Assembly (NCBI GenBank): GCA_934277375.1
Contig: CAKQTZ010000004.1
Coordinates: 248,001-312,000, forward strand
Direction: 5' to 3'
Length of the DNA: 64,000 nt
Origin: an uncultured Coprococcus sp.
GTDB lineage: Bacteria; Bacillota; Clostridia; Lachnospirales; Lachnospiraceae
The notes beneath the pieces are model-generated. The model made no database searches. It was not told the origin of the DNA and worked only from the letters and a program-made list of their open reading frames with translations. Of this stretch, positions 17,953 through 25,296 are shown in pieces; within the stretch, counting starts at the first letter, position 1; each line of letters starts with the position of its first letter. The translations under genes were made by a program, and so were the position numbers.

Positions 17953-18828
17953 ATGAGTAATAAGTTAATAAAACAAAAGGAACGTCACACCAGTGAACAT
18001 TATGTTCCACAAGTATATATGAAGCAGTGGTCCGTGAAACAGAGCATGCTGCAAGTAGATTACATCTCATCGAAGCCAATTGTTTATGGGATGAATGGAT
18101 TTAAACAAATTCAACCATTTGAGATACAGCACATTAACTGTATTGATAATTTGTATGAGGTCCAGGATTACGACGATGAGTTATATAGAACAACAGAAGA
18201 TGCATTTGGAGAGCATGAAAGTAACCTTGGAATTATTCTGCCAAGGATAGAAAAGGCAGGATTTAAACTGGATGAAGTCGGTGGAATAAAAAGAAAAGAG
18301 CATAACATGTTATGCAATATGGTTGCGGTCATGCTCACAAGGCACCCATTGATGTTACCGATGACAAAGCAAACTACCAGGGATATGAAATTTGAACGGA
18401 CCGGAGATGCTACGCTGGGGGATTTAATGCTTAATGCTGGGGCAAAGATGCATTACACAGATGAGGATTCTAAATTAGCATTGGATTATATTCTTAATGC
18501 GTTTGCAGTACATCCAAAAAGCGGAGTGACAAATTTGATCCGGGAGCGAATAAAGGAACAGCAGTGTTACCTCCTTCTTAGTGAAAAGGAATTTTTCTTT
18601 TCGAATATGCCGGTATATTTCAATGCTATGTTGACAGAGTTTTATATGCCAGTTAGTCCTAAATACGCAGTCTATTTTTCAAAGGAAGCGATGGAAGAGT
18701 TGCATCCTGGGCATATTAATAAGGTTGATGCAACTGCCTGGAATATGAAGCTTAGGACCGCGCTGGGAGCCAAATTTTTATATTCATCGCATAGCGAATA
18801 TCTAACAAATTTTGCTTCACTATTTTAG
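17953..18828 (+). CDS. DUF4238-domain protein, function unknown
   Basis: A 291-residue protein. Its opening, ERHTSEHYVPQVYMKQW, is the hallmark of DUF4238, a family of unknown biochemical role that is common in prophages and defence-rich loci. A later HNMLCNMVAVMLTRHPLM helix and LSEKEFFFSNMPV also fit. Start ATG 17953 follows TAGGAGGTGTGGCATC. It ends the left cargo block 21 bases before the early promoter region. A defence role is inferred only from position beside a restriction system. Confidence 0.72.
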   Translation: MSNKLIKQKERHTSEHYVPQVYMKQWSVKQSMLQVDYISSKPIVYGMNGFKQIQPFEIQHINCIDNLYEVQDYDDELYRTTEDAFGEHESNLGIILPRIEKAGFKLDEVGGIKRKEHNMLCNMVAVMLTRHPLMLPMTKQTTRDMKFERTGDATLGDLMLNAGAKMHYTDEDSKLALDYILNAFAVHPKSGVTNLIRERIKEQQCYLLLSEKEFFFSNMPVYFNAMLTEFYMPVSPKYAVYFSKEAMEELHPGHINKVDATAWNMKLRTALGAKFLYSSHSEYLTNFASLF

Positions 18829-18849
18829 CATTGTAATTATATTTTGAAA

Positions 18850-18878
18850 TTGACAATAGAACAAATGTTCGATATAAT
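18850..18878 (+). promoter_or_regulatory. Early-operon sigma-A promoter with an internal LexA/SOS box
   Basis: TTGACA (18850-18855), 17-bp spacer and TATAAT (18873-18878) form a full consensus promoter. Inside the spacer, GAACAAATGTTC (18859-18870), followed by G, fits the Gram-positive LexA site GAACRNRYGTTY. LexA bound here would block RNA polymerase, and DNA damage would release it. The predicted transcript reads into the early phage genes. Confidence 0.85.
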
Positions 18879-18882
18879 AACT

Positions 18883-18906
18883 CTAGGTTCGCTACCTAGG
18901 GTTTTT
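18883..18906 (+). terminator. Short hairpin plus T-run at the start of the early transcript
   Basis: CTAGGT (18883-18888) pairs with ACCTAG (18894-18899), followed by GGTTTTTAT. It could stop read-through from the cargo operon, or act as an attenuator, because the predicted transcription start lies at its 5' side. The stem is only 6 bp. Confidence 0.5.
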
Positions 18907-18962
18907 ATATTTTGTTAAACAGGCCATACAATATTAATCCCAGTATTGGAGGTGTGATTGAC

Positions 18963-19223
18963 ATGGAACTGGAGGAATCCATCAAGGATAACTTTGATGA
19001 GTCACTTCGTGTATATATTCAGTCTGAAGAATACACCAGATTGAAGCAGCAGGAGAGTAGGCTGTTATCATATTTGCAGGCAGGGTTAAGTGATATACAG
19101 AAGCAGCAGCTTGGAGCATACTTGGACGCAGCTACGGAAGTACATAGCGCATTAGCGTCTGAGGCATACGTGCATGGCGTTGTGGAAGGTATTGCTCTAC
19201 GAGAGAAGGTAACAGCAAAATAG
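18963..19223 (+). CDS. Small phage protein of unknown function, first early gene
   Basis: An 86-residue, acidic, mostly helical protein beginning MELEESIKDNFDE, with LKQQESRLLSYLQAGLSDIQKQQL in the middle. Similar small proteins are common at the start of clostridial phage early operons, but no function is known to me. ATG 18963 is supported by GGAGGTGTGATT just upstream. As the first gene after the SOS-box promoter it would be made early after induction. Confidence 0.65.
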   Translation: MELEESIKDNFDESLRVYIQSEEYTRLKQQESRLLSYLQAGLSDIQKQQLGAYLDAATEVHSALASEAYVHGVVEGIALREKVTAK

Positions 19224-19230
19224 GTTGTAA

Positions 19231-19277
19231 GGATGACCAGCTTTGATTTCCATTTGAGCTGGCCTTTTCTTTTATAG
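19231..19277 (+). terminator. Hairpin with T-rich tail between two early genes
   Basis: CCAGCT (near 19239-19244) pairs with AGCTGG (near 19257-19262), and CCTTTTCTTTT follows. It probably attenuates rather than ends the operon, since further early genes continue downstream. Confidence 0.55.
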
Positions 19278-19286
19278 GAGGCATTT

Positions 19287-19541
19287 ATGGCAGCAGGATA
19301 TAAAGCCGGCGATAAGGCCTATATTGTAGAAAGTAATAGGATAGTCCGGGAGTGTACGGTGGTGCGCCCGGCTGGAAATTTGATTATTATAAGATTTGAA
19401 AATGGCGGTGGGATCAAGGTAAACAAGAACAGGCTGTTTGCCACAAAAGAAGCTGCAGAGGAGAGCATACCAAAGGCTAAGCCAAAGCCGGTGGTAGCAC
19501 AGCAGCGAGGGTATCGTTCACCTTATGATTATGAATATTAA
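19287..19541 (+). CDS. Small phage protein with a β-barrel-like N-terminus
   Basis: 84 residues. The first ~55 alternate hydrophobic and charged residues in a pattern typical of small SH3/KOW-like barrels (KAGDKAYIVESNRIVREC, NLIIIRFENGGGIKVNKNRLF). The tail is Pro/Lys/Tyr-rich. The family is not recognised. ATG follows TATAGGAGG at good spacing. It lies before a strong bidirectional terminator that separates it from the antisense NTPase. Confidence 0.6.
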   Translation: MAAGYKAGDKAYIVESNRIVRECTVVRPAGNLIIIRFENGGGIKVNKNRLFATKEAAEESIPKAKPKPVVAQQRGYRSPYDYEY

Positions 19542-19546
19542 TACTA

Positions 19547-19580
19547 AATGCCCGGTTACTAATTTGCAACCGGGCATTGT
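19547..19580. terminator. Strong bidirectional terminator
   Basis: An 11-bp perfect stem (AATGCCCGGTT at 19548-19558 with AACCGGGCATT at 19569-19579) is flanked by T-rich sequence on the right. It serves both the early genes from the left and the antisense NTPase from the right. Confidence 0.92.
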
Positions 19581-19581
19581 T

Positions 19582-22071
19582 TTATTCTTTGTTTGGATCA
19601 ATCAGATTACATTGTATGAGGAATGAATAAAATACTACCTTATATACCTCATCTTCAGTACCATATTTTTCATAGAGCTCGATAATTTTATTAAGTAATT
19701 CATCTTTTGAAAGATATAAATCATTATCGTCGCAGGTAAAGAAGATCATTAAGGTCTTCATATAGTTAAGAGTCTCAATGCCTCCAGGATTTTTCTCATG
19801 AATATGTATAAGTAGTGGTAAGCAATTTTTTATGAATGATCCTGTTATTTCGTCACTATATTCAAATCCACGACCCAAGAATGCAAAGGCTGTAATCATG
19901 AATGCTTCAGAAAGTTGTTCTGGTATTTCAGTTTGGCGTTCCTCATTTTTTTGATACAATTCTATTAGATCATTAAAGTTTTTAATTAAAGGTCCTACAT
20001 CTTCAGGATTTGTTTGTGCTTCGTGCAGAATCCCCTGGCAGAGCATGTCTGCTGTCTGATTAAGCAAGAGGTCATACGGTCCATAATTAGGGACAGACTT
20101 AACAGTCATCTGTCCGGACATAATAAGCTGCATTTTTCGTTGGTACATTTCAATGTCCTTTGAGAGCATCGGCATCATCATGATTAAACCATTACCAGGG
20201 TTTATAAGAGGATCAGCCTCATCATTATTGAGCCACTCGTATAAGTCTGAAATATAAGAACTCATCATGTCATATAATCTTTGACGTTCCTCATTGTCAT
20301 TTGTAATACAAAATGCTTGAAATATTCCTTGTAAAAAATAAGGATTTAGGACTAATAGGAATGTACCAAATGAGAAAAAGGCTTTCATATCTTCGAGATA
20401 GTAGGTTGTAAGGATGTAATTAAAATCTCGAAAGAATGGGATCCAAAATTCTTCGTTTGATAAAACGCCATGAAGATCTTTTAGATGACGTAATACAAAA
20501 TATTCAGCGAGTAAATCGGGTTCAATAACTGGAATCGAACCATTTACCGTTATTCCAAAGGTATCACATACTTCAGGAATAATTTTTTCCGGTGTATTTA
20601 CGAGATCAGTTATGTTTGGAAGCGTGGTAGTATGCCCACCAAAGTTACCTATTATGGCATTGGTATACGCCATCTCTATCGAATGATATAATTGCTTATT
20701 TTCTGTGTTTGTAAACTTGAAAGCATTGTATATCCGATTATGAAGTATCCTTTTTTCAATATTATAAGCATAATCCAGCAGCCTATCAGTGTTGTGAATA
20801 TCTTCAAGTTTGCCATTTATAAAGGCATCACATAGAAGCAATAAAAAAAGTGGGCGATGATAGCTATGGTCTATTTTATCCAGTTTTGTAAGGATCGCAG
20901 ATATAATTTCGTCTGTAGATTTCTTTTCTGAAAGAGTCTTTGTAAAATATGATTTTGCGATTTGGCCCAATTCCTGTGGGGAAAGCGGTAACATTGGTAA
21001 TTCATACTTTACATTTTCTGACTTATAAACAAAATTCTTGGAATTCTCATCTACAGAAATCAAGCTGTCAAACCAGGGTGCATTGAATTTGGCATCATTT
21101 GAAGTCGGAATACGTTGGCAAATGATGATTCGTATATCTGTAAGAATGTTTTTGTTAAATTGACGAGACATCCATTTAGCCAAAGGTGTGCTGTCAGGAG
21201 CATCGTTATCAACAATTAGAAGAATATTCTTCTCTTTGATAGGCACTTCAACAGTCAACTGCTCGTATGTAAATGGCACATTTCTGTCAAATGTTATGAT
21301 ATCCCATGCATCTTGATTGAGCGTAGCAGCAAAGCAATGAGCCAGTTTGCTTTTTCCAGAACCACCAGGCCCCGTTAAAGCAATCCACTTTATAGGCTCT
21401 GAATTGTCATGTTCAACGAATCGTTGAAGAATATGCATTTCTTTATTACGTCCATACAGGGTTGTCGTATTGCTGTTGTATCGGAATGGATGTGAAATAT
21501 CTACCTTGCTTATAATCTCCGGATTTGGCTCCGGAGTAGTTTCTGTTAAAAGTGTAATTGTTGATTTTAATCCTTCAAATGACTTGAAGTATTCTTCATT
21601 AACCCCATTTATATAATCTGCACCATCTTTGTTTTCGAGTGCAGTAAAAGTGTAGTACAGGATATTTGCAAGAAAGTCGTCAAACCTAAAATGGGACTCA
21701 TTTACAAGTCTCATTTTTTTATACTGAGGATCATATCCAATTACACTACCAGGCTCGATACTATCGTCATTTCTAATAATATCTACTATTGATAAAATAA
21801 CTTGCTTTAAGCCCTCTTGTCGTAAGCAATCAGTTCTTGTATTTTCAGCATTTTCTAATAACTCTAACTTCGTATCTTCCAACTTTTGAATTTTATAGTG
21901 ATTAAAAACTGAGTCTGGAAGGTTCTTTTTACATACTTTAAGGTTTCCAACTAGACCAGAATCTACACTGTCATATATGTTGAAAAGTTTATATGCAAGA
22001 TCGAGATCAGCACATCTGATTTTGCAATAGGATAATATCTTAAAGACAGATCCAAAACATAATTTTTTCAT
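19582..22071 (-). CDS. STAND-type P-loop NTPase, candidate defence protein
   Basis: An 829-residue protein. After a helical N-terminal region of ~200 residues comes a STAND-like NTPase: TTLYGRNKEMHILQRF, Walker A LTGPGGSGKSKLA near 237, Walker B NILLIVDNDAPDS and a following IRIIICQRIP strand. The C-terminal ~400 residues are helical repeats, the usual sensor part of such switches. No nuclease, TIR or other effector domain is recognisable. It is the only large gene opposite to the phage operons and has its own promoter and terminator, as expected for a lysogen-expressed gene. The antiphage role is inferred. Confidence 0.62.
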   Translation of the reverse strand: MKKLCFGSVFKILSYCKIRCADLDLAYKLFNIYDSVDSGLVGNLKVCKKNLPDSVFNHYKIQKLEDTKLELLENAENTRTDCLRQEGLKQVILSIVDIIRNDDSIEPGSVIGYDPQYKKMRLVNESHFRFDDFLANILYYTFTALENKDGADYINGVNEEYFKSFEGLKSTITLLTETTPEPNPEIISKVDISHPFRYNSNTTTLYGRNKEMHILQRFVEHDNSEPIKWIALTGPGGSGKSKLAHCFAATLNQDAWDIITFDRNVPFTYEQLTVEVPIKEKNILLIVDNDAPDSTPLAKWMSRQFNKNILTDIRIIICQRIPTSNDAKFNAPWFDSLISVDENSKNFVYKSENVKYELPMLPLSPQELGQIAKSYFTKTLSEKKSTDEIISAILTKLDKIDHSYHRPLFLLLLCDAFINGKLEDIHNTDRLLDYAYNIEKRILHNRIYNAFKFTNTENKQLYHSIEMAYTNAIIGNFGGHTTTLPNITDLVNTPEKIIPEVCDTFGITVNGSIPVIEPDLLAEYFVLRHLKDLHGVLSNEEFWIPFFRDFNYILTTYYLEDMKAFFSFGTFLLVLNPYFLQGIFQAFCITNDNEERQRLYDMMSSYISDLYEWLNNDEADPLINPGNGLIMMMPMLSKDIEMYQRKMQLIMSGQMTVKSVPNYGPYDLLLNQTADMLCQGILHEAQTNPEDVGPLIKNFNDLIELYQKNEERQTEIPEQLSEAFMITAFAFLGRGFEYSDEITGSFIKNCLPLLIHIHEKNPGGIETLNYMKTLMIFFTCDDNDLYLSKDELLNKIIELYEKYGTEDEVYKVVFYSFLIQCNLIDPNKE

Positions 22072-22099
22072 GTCAGTCTCCCTATCTTTTTTTCTTTTT

Positions 22100-22108
22100 A
22101 TTATATCA
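22100..22108 (-). promoter_or_regulatory. Extended -10 promoter for the antisense NTPase gene
   Basis: Read on the minus strand this is TGATATAAT, an extended -10 element (TG, one base, TATAAT), about 30 bases before the start codon. A GGGAG ribosome site lies between. No good -35 at 17 bp is seen. Confidence 0.6.
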
Positions 22109-22163
22109 TACGCTCCCTATCGGATAAATCAAAAAACGCTAAAAGTTCAGTAAAAATGCGGTG

Positions 22164-22191
22164 ACAAAGAATCGACAAAGTCTGTACAAAG
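22164..22191 (+). repeat. Three ACAAAG repeats at exact 11-bp spacing
   Basis: ACAAAG occurs at 22164-22169, 22175-22180 and 22186-22191, i.e. once per DNA helix turn on the same face. It lies in the divergent gap between the antisense NTPase and the next early gene, followed by a CCAGG/CCTGG hairpin. A protein-binding site array is inferred. Confidence 0.5.
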
Positions 22192-22248
22192 ACCAGGAGC
22201 AATCTACCTGGAATAATAGACTTATCAAAAGAAAAGGAGGTACCGCAG

Positions 22249-22509
22249 ATGGGTATTTGGAATCAGTCAGCAGATGACAACAATGGAGTAGAGGTTAACT
22301 ACACAGGTAAGAATTTATACCATCTTACCTGCAACGATGGCTCATATGACGAGAAGATCGAGACAAAGAGCGATGGCACAACTCATCATTACAAGACCGA
22401 AAGCGACTGGGATGATCATTCACACGATGTTTATAACAGTTCTGGCGACAAAGTCTATAGTCGTCTGGAGGGTTACAACCATCCTTGGCAGACAAGAGAT
22501 GATGATTAG
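22249..22509 (+). CDS. Small His/Asp-rich phage protein, function unknown
   Basis: 86 residues, polar and rich in Asp, His, Asn and Tyr, with no hydrophobic core long enough for a membrane segment. Repeated short β-like strands (NLYHLTCNDGSYDEK, KVYSRLEGYNHPW) suggest a small β-fold. The family is not recognised. ATG 22249 is well supported by AAAGGAGG. It sits 11 bases before the helicase gene and probably shares its transcript. Confidence 0.6.
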   Translation: MGIWNQSADDNNGVEVNYTGKNLYHLTCNDGSYDEKIETKSDGTTHHYKTESDWDDHSHDVYNSSGDKVYSRLEGYNHPWQTRDDD

Positions 22510-22520
22510 GAGGAAATGAC

Positions 22521-23960
22521 ATGGCAGAGAAGGATTTAACGCTCGCGCCACTTAAAGTTTCTCCATACAAACATCAGCAGCAGGCGATTAAGTTCGCCTG
22601 CCGGATGTTTGGCATATCTGAGCAGAAAAGAAAGACAAGTGGTGTTGCGCTACTTATGCAAATGGGTACAGGTAAGAGTCTCACAGCAATCGGCATCGCA
22701 GGTACTTTGTACGAAAAGAAAAAGATTACAAAGATGTGTGTGGTGGCACCTTTATCAATTCTCTCCGTGTGGGAGGAGGAATTTGACAAGTTTGCAAATT
22801 TTCCATACACATTGCTCATTCTTAAGGGTACAGCTAAGAAGAAGCAGGAACTTCTGAAGAACTTTAGAGGAAAAGGCTTGCTGGTTGTAGTTGTAAATTA
22901 TGAAACCGCTTGGCGCATGGAAAAAGACATTATTAAATGGGGACCGTCATTGGTCGTGGCAGATGAAGGACACAAAATGAAGGAAGCCAGAACTGCGCAA
23001 TCAAAGGGAATGCATGCTATTGGGGCTAAAGCCGAGTATAAGTTGTTACTGACAGGTACACCTATTTCTAATAAAGAAATGGATATTTTTAGTCAGTATA
23101 AATTCTTAGAACCGGGAGTTTTTGGAACGAGTTTTTTTGTGTTTCGCAATAGATACTTTGATATGGGCGGCTATGGAGGACACGTTCCAATCTTCAAGGA
23201 ATCCATGCGAGAAGACTACCTGGCCAGAATGCATTCAATTGCGTTCCGAGTAACCAAAGAAGAATGTCTTGATCTACCTTTGATTACTGAGGAAATACGA
23301 ACCGTGGAGCTGGAACTGAAAGCACGCAAGATATATGACGAGCTGGAGAAACAGAGCTTCACAGAATTAGCTGAATCAGAGGTATCAGCAGTAAATGTTT
23401 TGACAAAGCTGCTTAGATTGTGCCAGGTGACTGGCGGACATCTTACTGATGACTATGGAGATACTTCTCCGGTCAGTACAGCAAAGCTCGATGCACTATC
23501 AGACATAATCGACAGTTCTATGGAGGAAGGCAGAAAAGTAGTAATTATGGCACGATTCACACCGGAGCTCAATGATATCCAAAATCTTCTGATCAAAAAG
23601 AAGATTGCACATTCGGTTATCTGTGGTGGAATCACCAATCGAGATGAACAGATCAAAAACTTCCAGGAGGATCCAAACTGCATGGTGTTCGTAGGACAGA
23701 TTGCAGCAGCTGGCCTGGGAATTACTTTAACTGCATCATCACTCATGGTGTTTTACTCTTTGGATTACTCTATGGCCAATTATGAGCAGGCCAAGGCTAG
23801 GATCCATCGTGTTTCTCAGAAAGAAAACTGTCACTATATCTATCTCATCGCAAAAAATACGGTGGATATGAAGGTAATCGGAGCACTTCGTAACAAAGTC
23901 AACCTGGCCAAGACTCTGGTAGATGACTATCGCGCTGGCCGTAATCCATATAAAGAATAG
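22521..23960 (+). CDS. SNF2-type DEAD-box helicase/ATPase of the phage replication module
   Basis: 479 residues. Helicase motifs in order: Q-like YKHQQQAIKFA, Walker A LLMQMGTGKSLTAIG near 47-61, Ia VVAPLSILSVWEEEF, II VVADEGHKMK (DEGH, ~147), III LLLTGTPISN, then the C-terminal lobe with V/VI regions FVGQIAAAGLGITLTA and QAKARIHRVSQ. This is the SNF2-like arrangement seen in many Firmicutes phages beside DNA polymerase and primase. It probably remodels or unwinds DNA during phage replication. ATG follows AGGAGGAAATGAC. Confidence 0.88.
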   Translation: MAEKDLTLAPLKVSPYKHQQQAIKFACRMFGISEQKRKTSGVALLMQMGTGKSLTAIGIAGTLYEKKKITKMCVVAPLSILSVWEEEFDKFANFPYTLLILKGTAKKKQELLKNFRGKGLLVVVVNYETAWRMEKDIIKWGPSLVVADEGHKMKEARTAQSKGMHAIGAKAEYKLLLTGTPISNKEMDIFSQYKFLEPGVFGTSFFVFRNRYFDMGGYGGHVPIFKESMREDYLARMHSIAFRVTKEECLDLPLITEEIRTVELELKARKIYDELEKQSFTELAESEVSAVNVLTKLLRLCQVTGGHLTDDYGDTSPVSTAKLDALSDIIDSSMEEGRKVVIMARFTPELNDIQNLLIKKKIAHSVICGGITNRDEQIKNFQEDPNCMVFVGQIAAAGLGITLTASSLMVFYSLDYSMANYEQAKARIHRVSQKENCHYIYLIAKNTVDMKVIGALRNKVNLAKTLVDDYRAGRNPYKE

Positions 23961-23970
23961 GAGTGATCCC

Positions 23971-24381
23971 ATGGAAAATAAACAGATTTTTGATTTAGCA
24001 GATAAACTTAAGGCTCTGAAAGATGAGAAGAAGGATTTGGATTCCAGAACCAAGGAAGTGAATGCTGAGATAGAGAAGACCGATCTCACACTTTCTGATG
24101 CAATGGCTGAATCCGAGGTGGAGAAATTTACTCGTAATGGTAGCACATTTTACCTCAACACAAGATTATACGCTTCTCCGATTGCTGGAAAGAAAGAGGA
24201 GCTGTTTGCAGCATTGAAGGAAAACGGATATGGATCCATTGTAACCGAGACAGTAAATGTAAATACACTGGCCAGCTTTGTGAAAGAACAGATGGCCGAG
24301 AACAACGATGAAATCCCAGCCTGGCTTACAGAGAAGATCTCGACTTATGAGAAAGTATCTGTTGGCGTCCGAAAGGGATAA
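23971..24381 (+). CDS. Small coiled-coil phage protein, replication module
   Basis: 136 residues. The first ~50 form a highly charged coiled coil (DKLKALKDEKKDLDSRTKEV), the rest a mixed fold. It starts at ATG 23971 behind AGGAGTGATCCC; the longer open frame overlaps the helicase. Position between helicase and polymerase, and the coiled coil, recall phage replication accessory proteins of the Gp157 type, but this is not a confident match. Confidence 0.6.
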   Translation: MENKQIFDLADKLKALKDEKKDLDSRTKEVNAEIEKTDLTLSDAMAESEVEKFTRNGSTFYLNTRLYASPIAGKKEELFAALKENGYGSIVTETVNVNTLASFVKEQMAENNDEIPAWLTEKISTYEKVSVGVRKG

Positions 24382-24459
24382 TATAGATCACATTTTTAAA
24401 GAAACATAGCTTCAAAGAACAGTAAACTATCAATTTTTGAATACATGGAGGAAACAATT

Positions 24460-25230
24460 ATGTCAGAGAAAAAAAACGCTATTGTAGCAGAAACAAAGCA
24501 GCTTCCTTACGCTGTACTCGCAAACTTAGATACCCTGAAGGAGCTTTTGACAGAAGATTGTCAGGGCTTGGAATTTACCTTTGATCGTTTTAAGATCCCG
24601 TCTGGTGGATCTACTGCATTTGAGGTTCCTGGAGAGGATGATTCAGACACACAGATGGTGAAGGAGGTAGAAGGAGTTATTCTTTTGCAGCATCCTGCAT
24701 ACGCATACTATCTGGAGAAGTACACAGGTGGTAATAATCCACCTGATTGTGGAAGTTTCGATGGTGTACAGGGTGTTGGAAATCCTGGTGGTGCTTGTGC
24801 AGAGTGTCCTTATAATCAGTTCGGTTCTGGTGAAGGCCAGAGCAAGGCATGCAAGAACCGTCGCATGATCTACATTCTTCAGGAAGGTGAGCTGCTTCCT
24901 ATGGTTCTGTCATTGCCCACTGGATCACTTAAGGAATTTACAAAATACTTGAAGCGTCAGCTTTCTAAGGGACGCCGCCTGAATCAGGTGGTCACAAAGA
25001 TTTCTCTTAAGAAGGCAACCAGCAATTCCGGTATTGCATTTTCACAGGCTGTATTTTCTTTTGTAAGAGCATTAGAGCCGGAGGAGAAAACAGCGATGTC
25101 TGCAATGACTGATCTGGTGAAAGAGTACAGTTCAAACCTTACAACTGCAGCACTTGTTGATGTGGTAGAGGATGAGACAGCTCCATTTGTTGATCCGGAC
25201 ACTGGTGAGATCATTGAGCCTTTGGCGTAG
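24460..25230 (+). CDS. Phage replication-module protein with four conserved-looking cysteines
   Basis: 256 residues. Cys97, Cys113, Cys116 and Cys131 lie in a Gly-rich central segment (GACAECPYNQFGSGEGQ), a spacing that could bind zinc or an Fe-S cluster. The tail is acidic and Thr/Asp-rich, as in single-stranded DNA-binding proteins. It sits directly before the polymerase, so a DNA-binding or recombination role is plausible but inferred. ATG 24460 is preferred to 24445, because GGAGGAAA lies just upstream of it. Confidence 0.6.
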   Translation: MSEKKNAIVAETKQLPYAVLANLDTLKELLTEDCQGLEFTFDRFKIPSGGSTAFEVPGEDDSDTQMVKEVEGVILLQHPAYAYYLEKYTGGNNPPDCGSFDGVQGVGNPGGACAECPYNQFGSGEGQSKACKNRRMIYILQEGELLPMVLSLPTGSLKEFTKYLKRQLSKGRRLNQVVTKISLKKATSNSGIAFSQAVFSFVRALEPEEKTAMSAMTDLVKEYSSNLTTAALVDVVEDETAPFVDPDTGEIIEPLA

Positions 25231-25248
25231 TTAGCAGTTAGTTTCAAG

Positions 25249-25285
25249 TCGGCCTGGGAGGTTAGTTCCCTTCCAGGTTTTTTAG
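25249..25285 (+). terminator. Hairpin with T-run before the polymerase gene
   Basis: CCTGGGAGG (near 25254-25262) pairs with CCTTCCAGG, followed by TTTTTT. It is close in sequence to the terminator after the endolysin (56654-56692). Polymerase expression may need read-through. Confidence 0.65.
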
Positions 25286-25296
25286 AGGAGGACATC

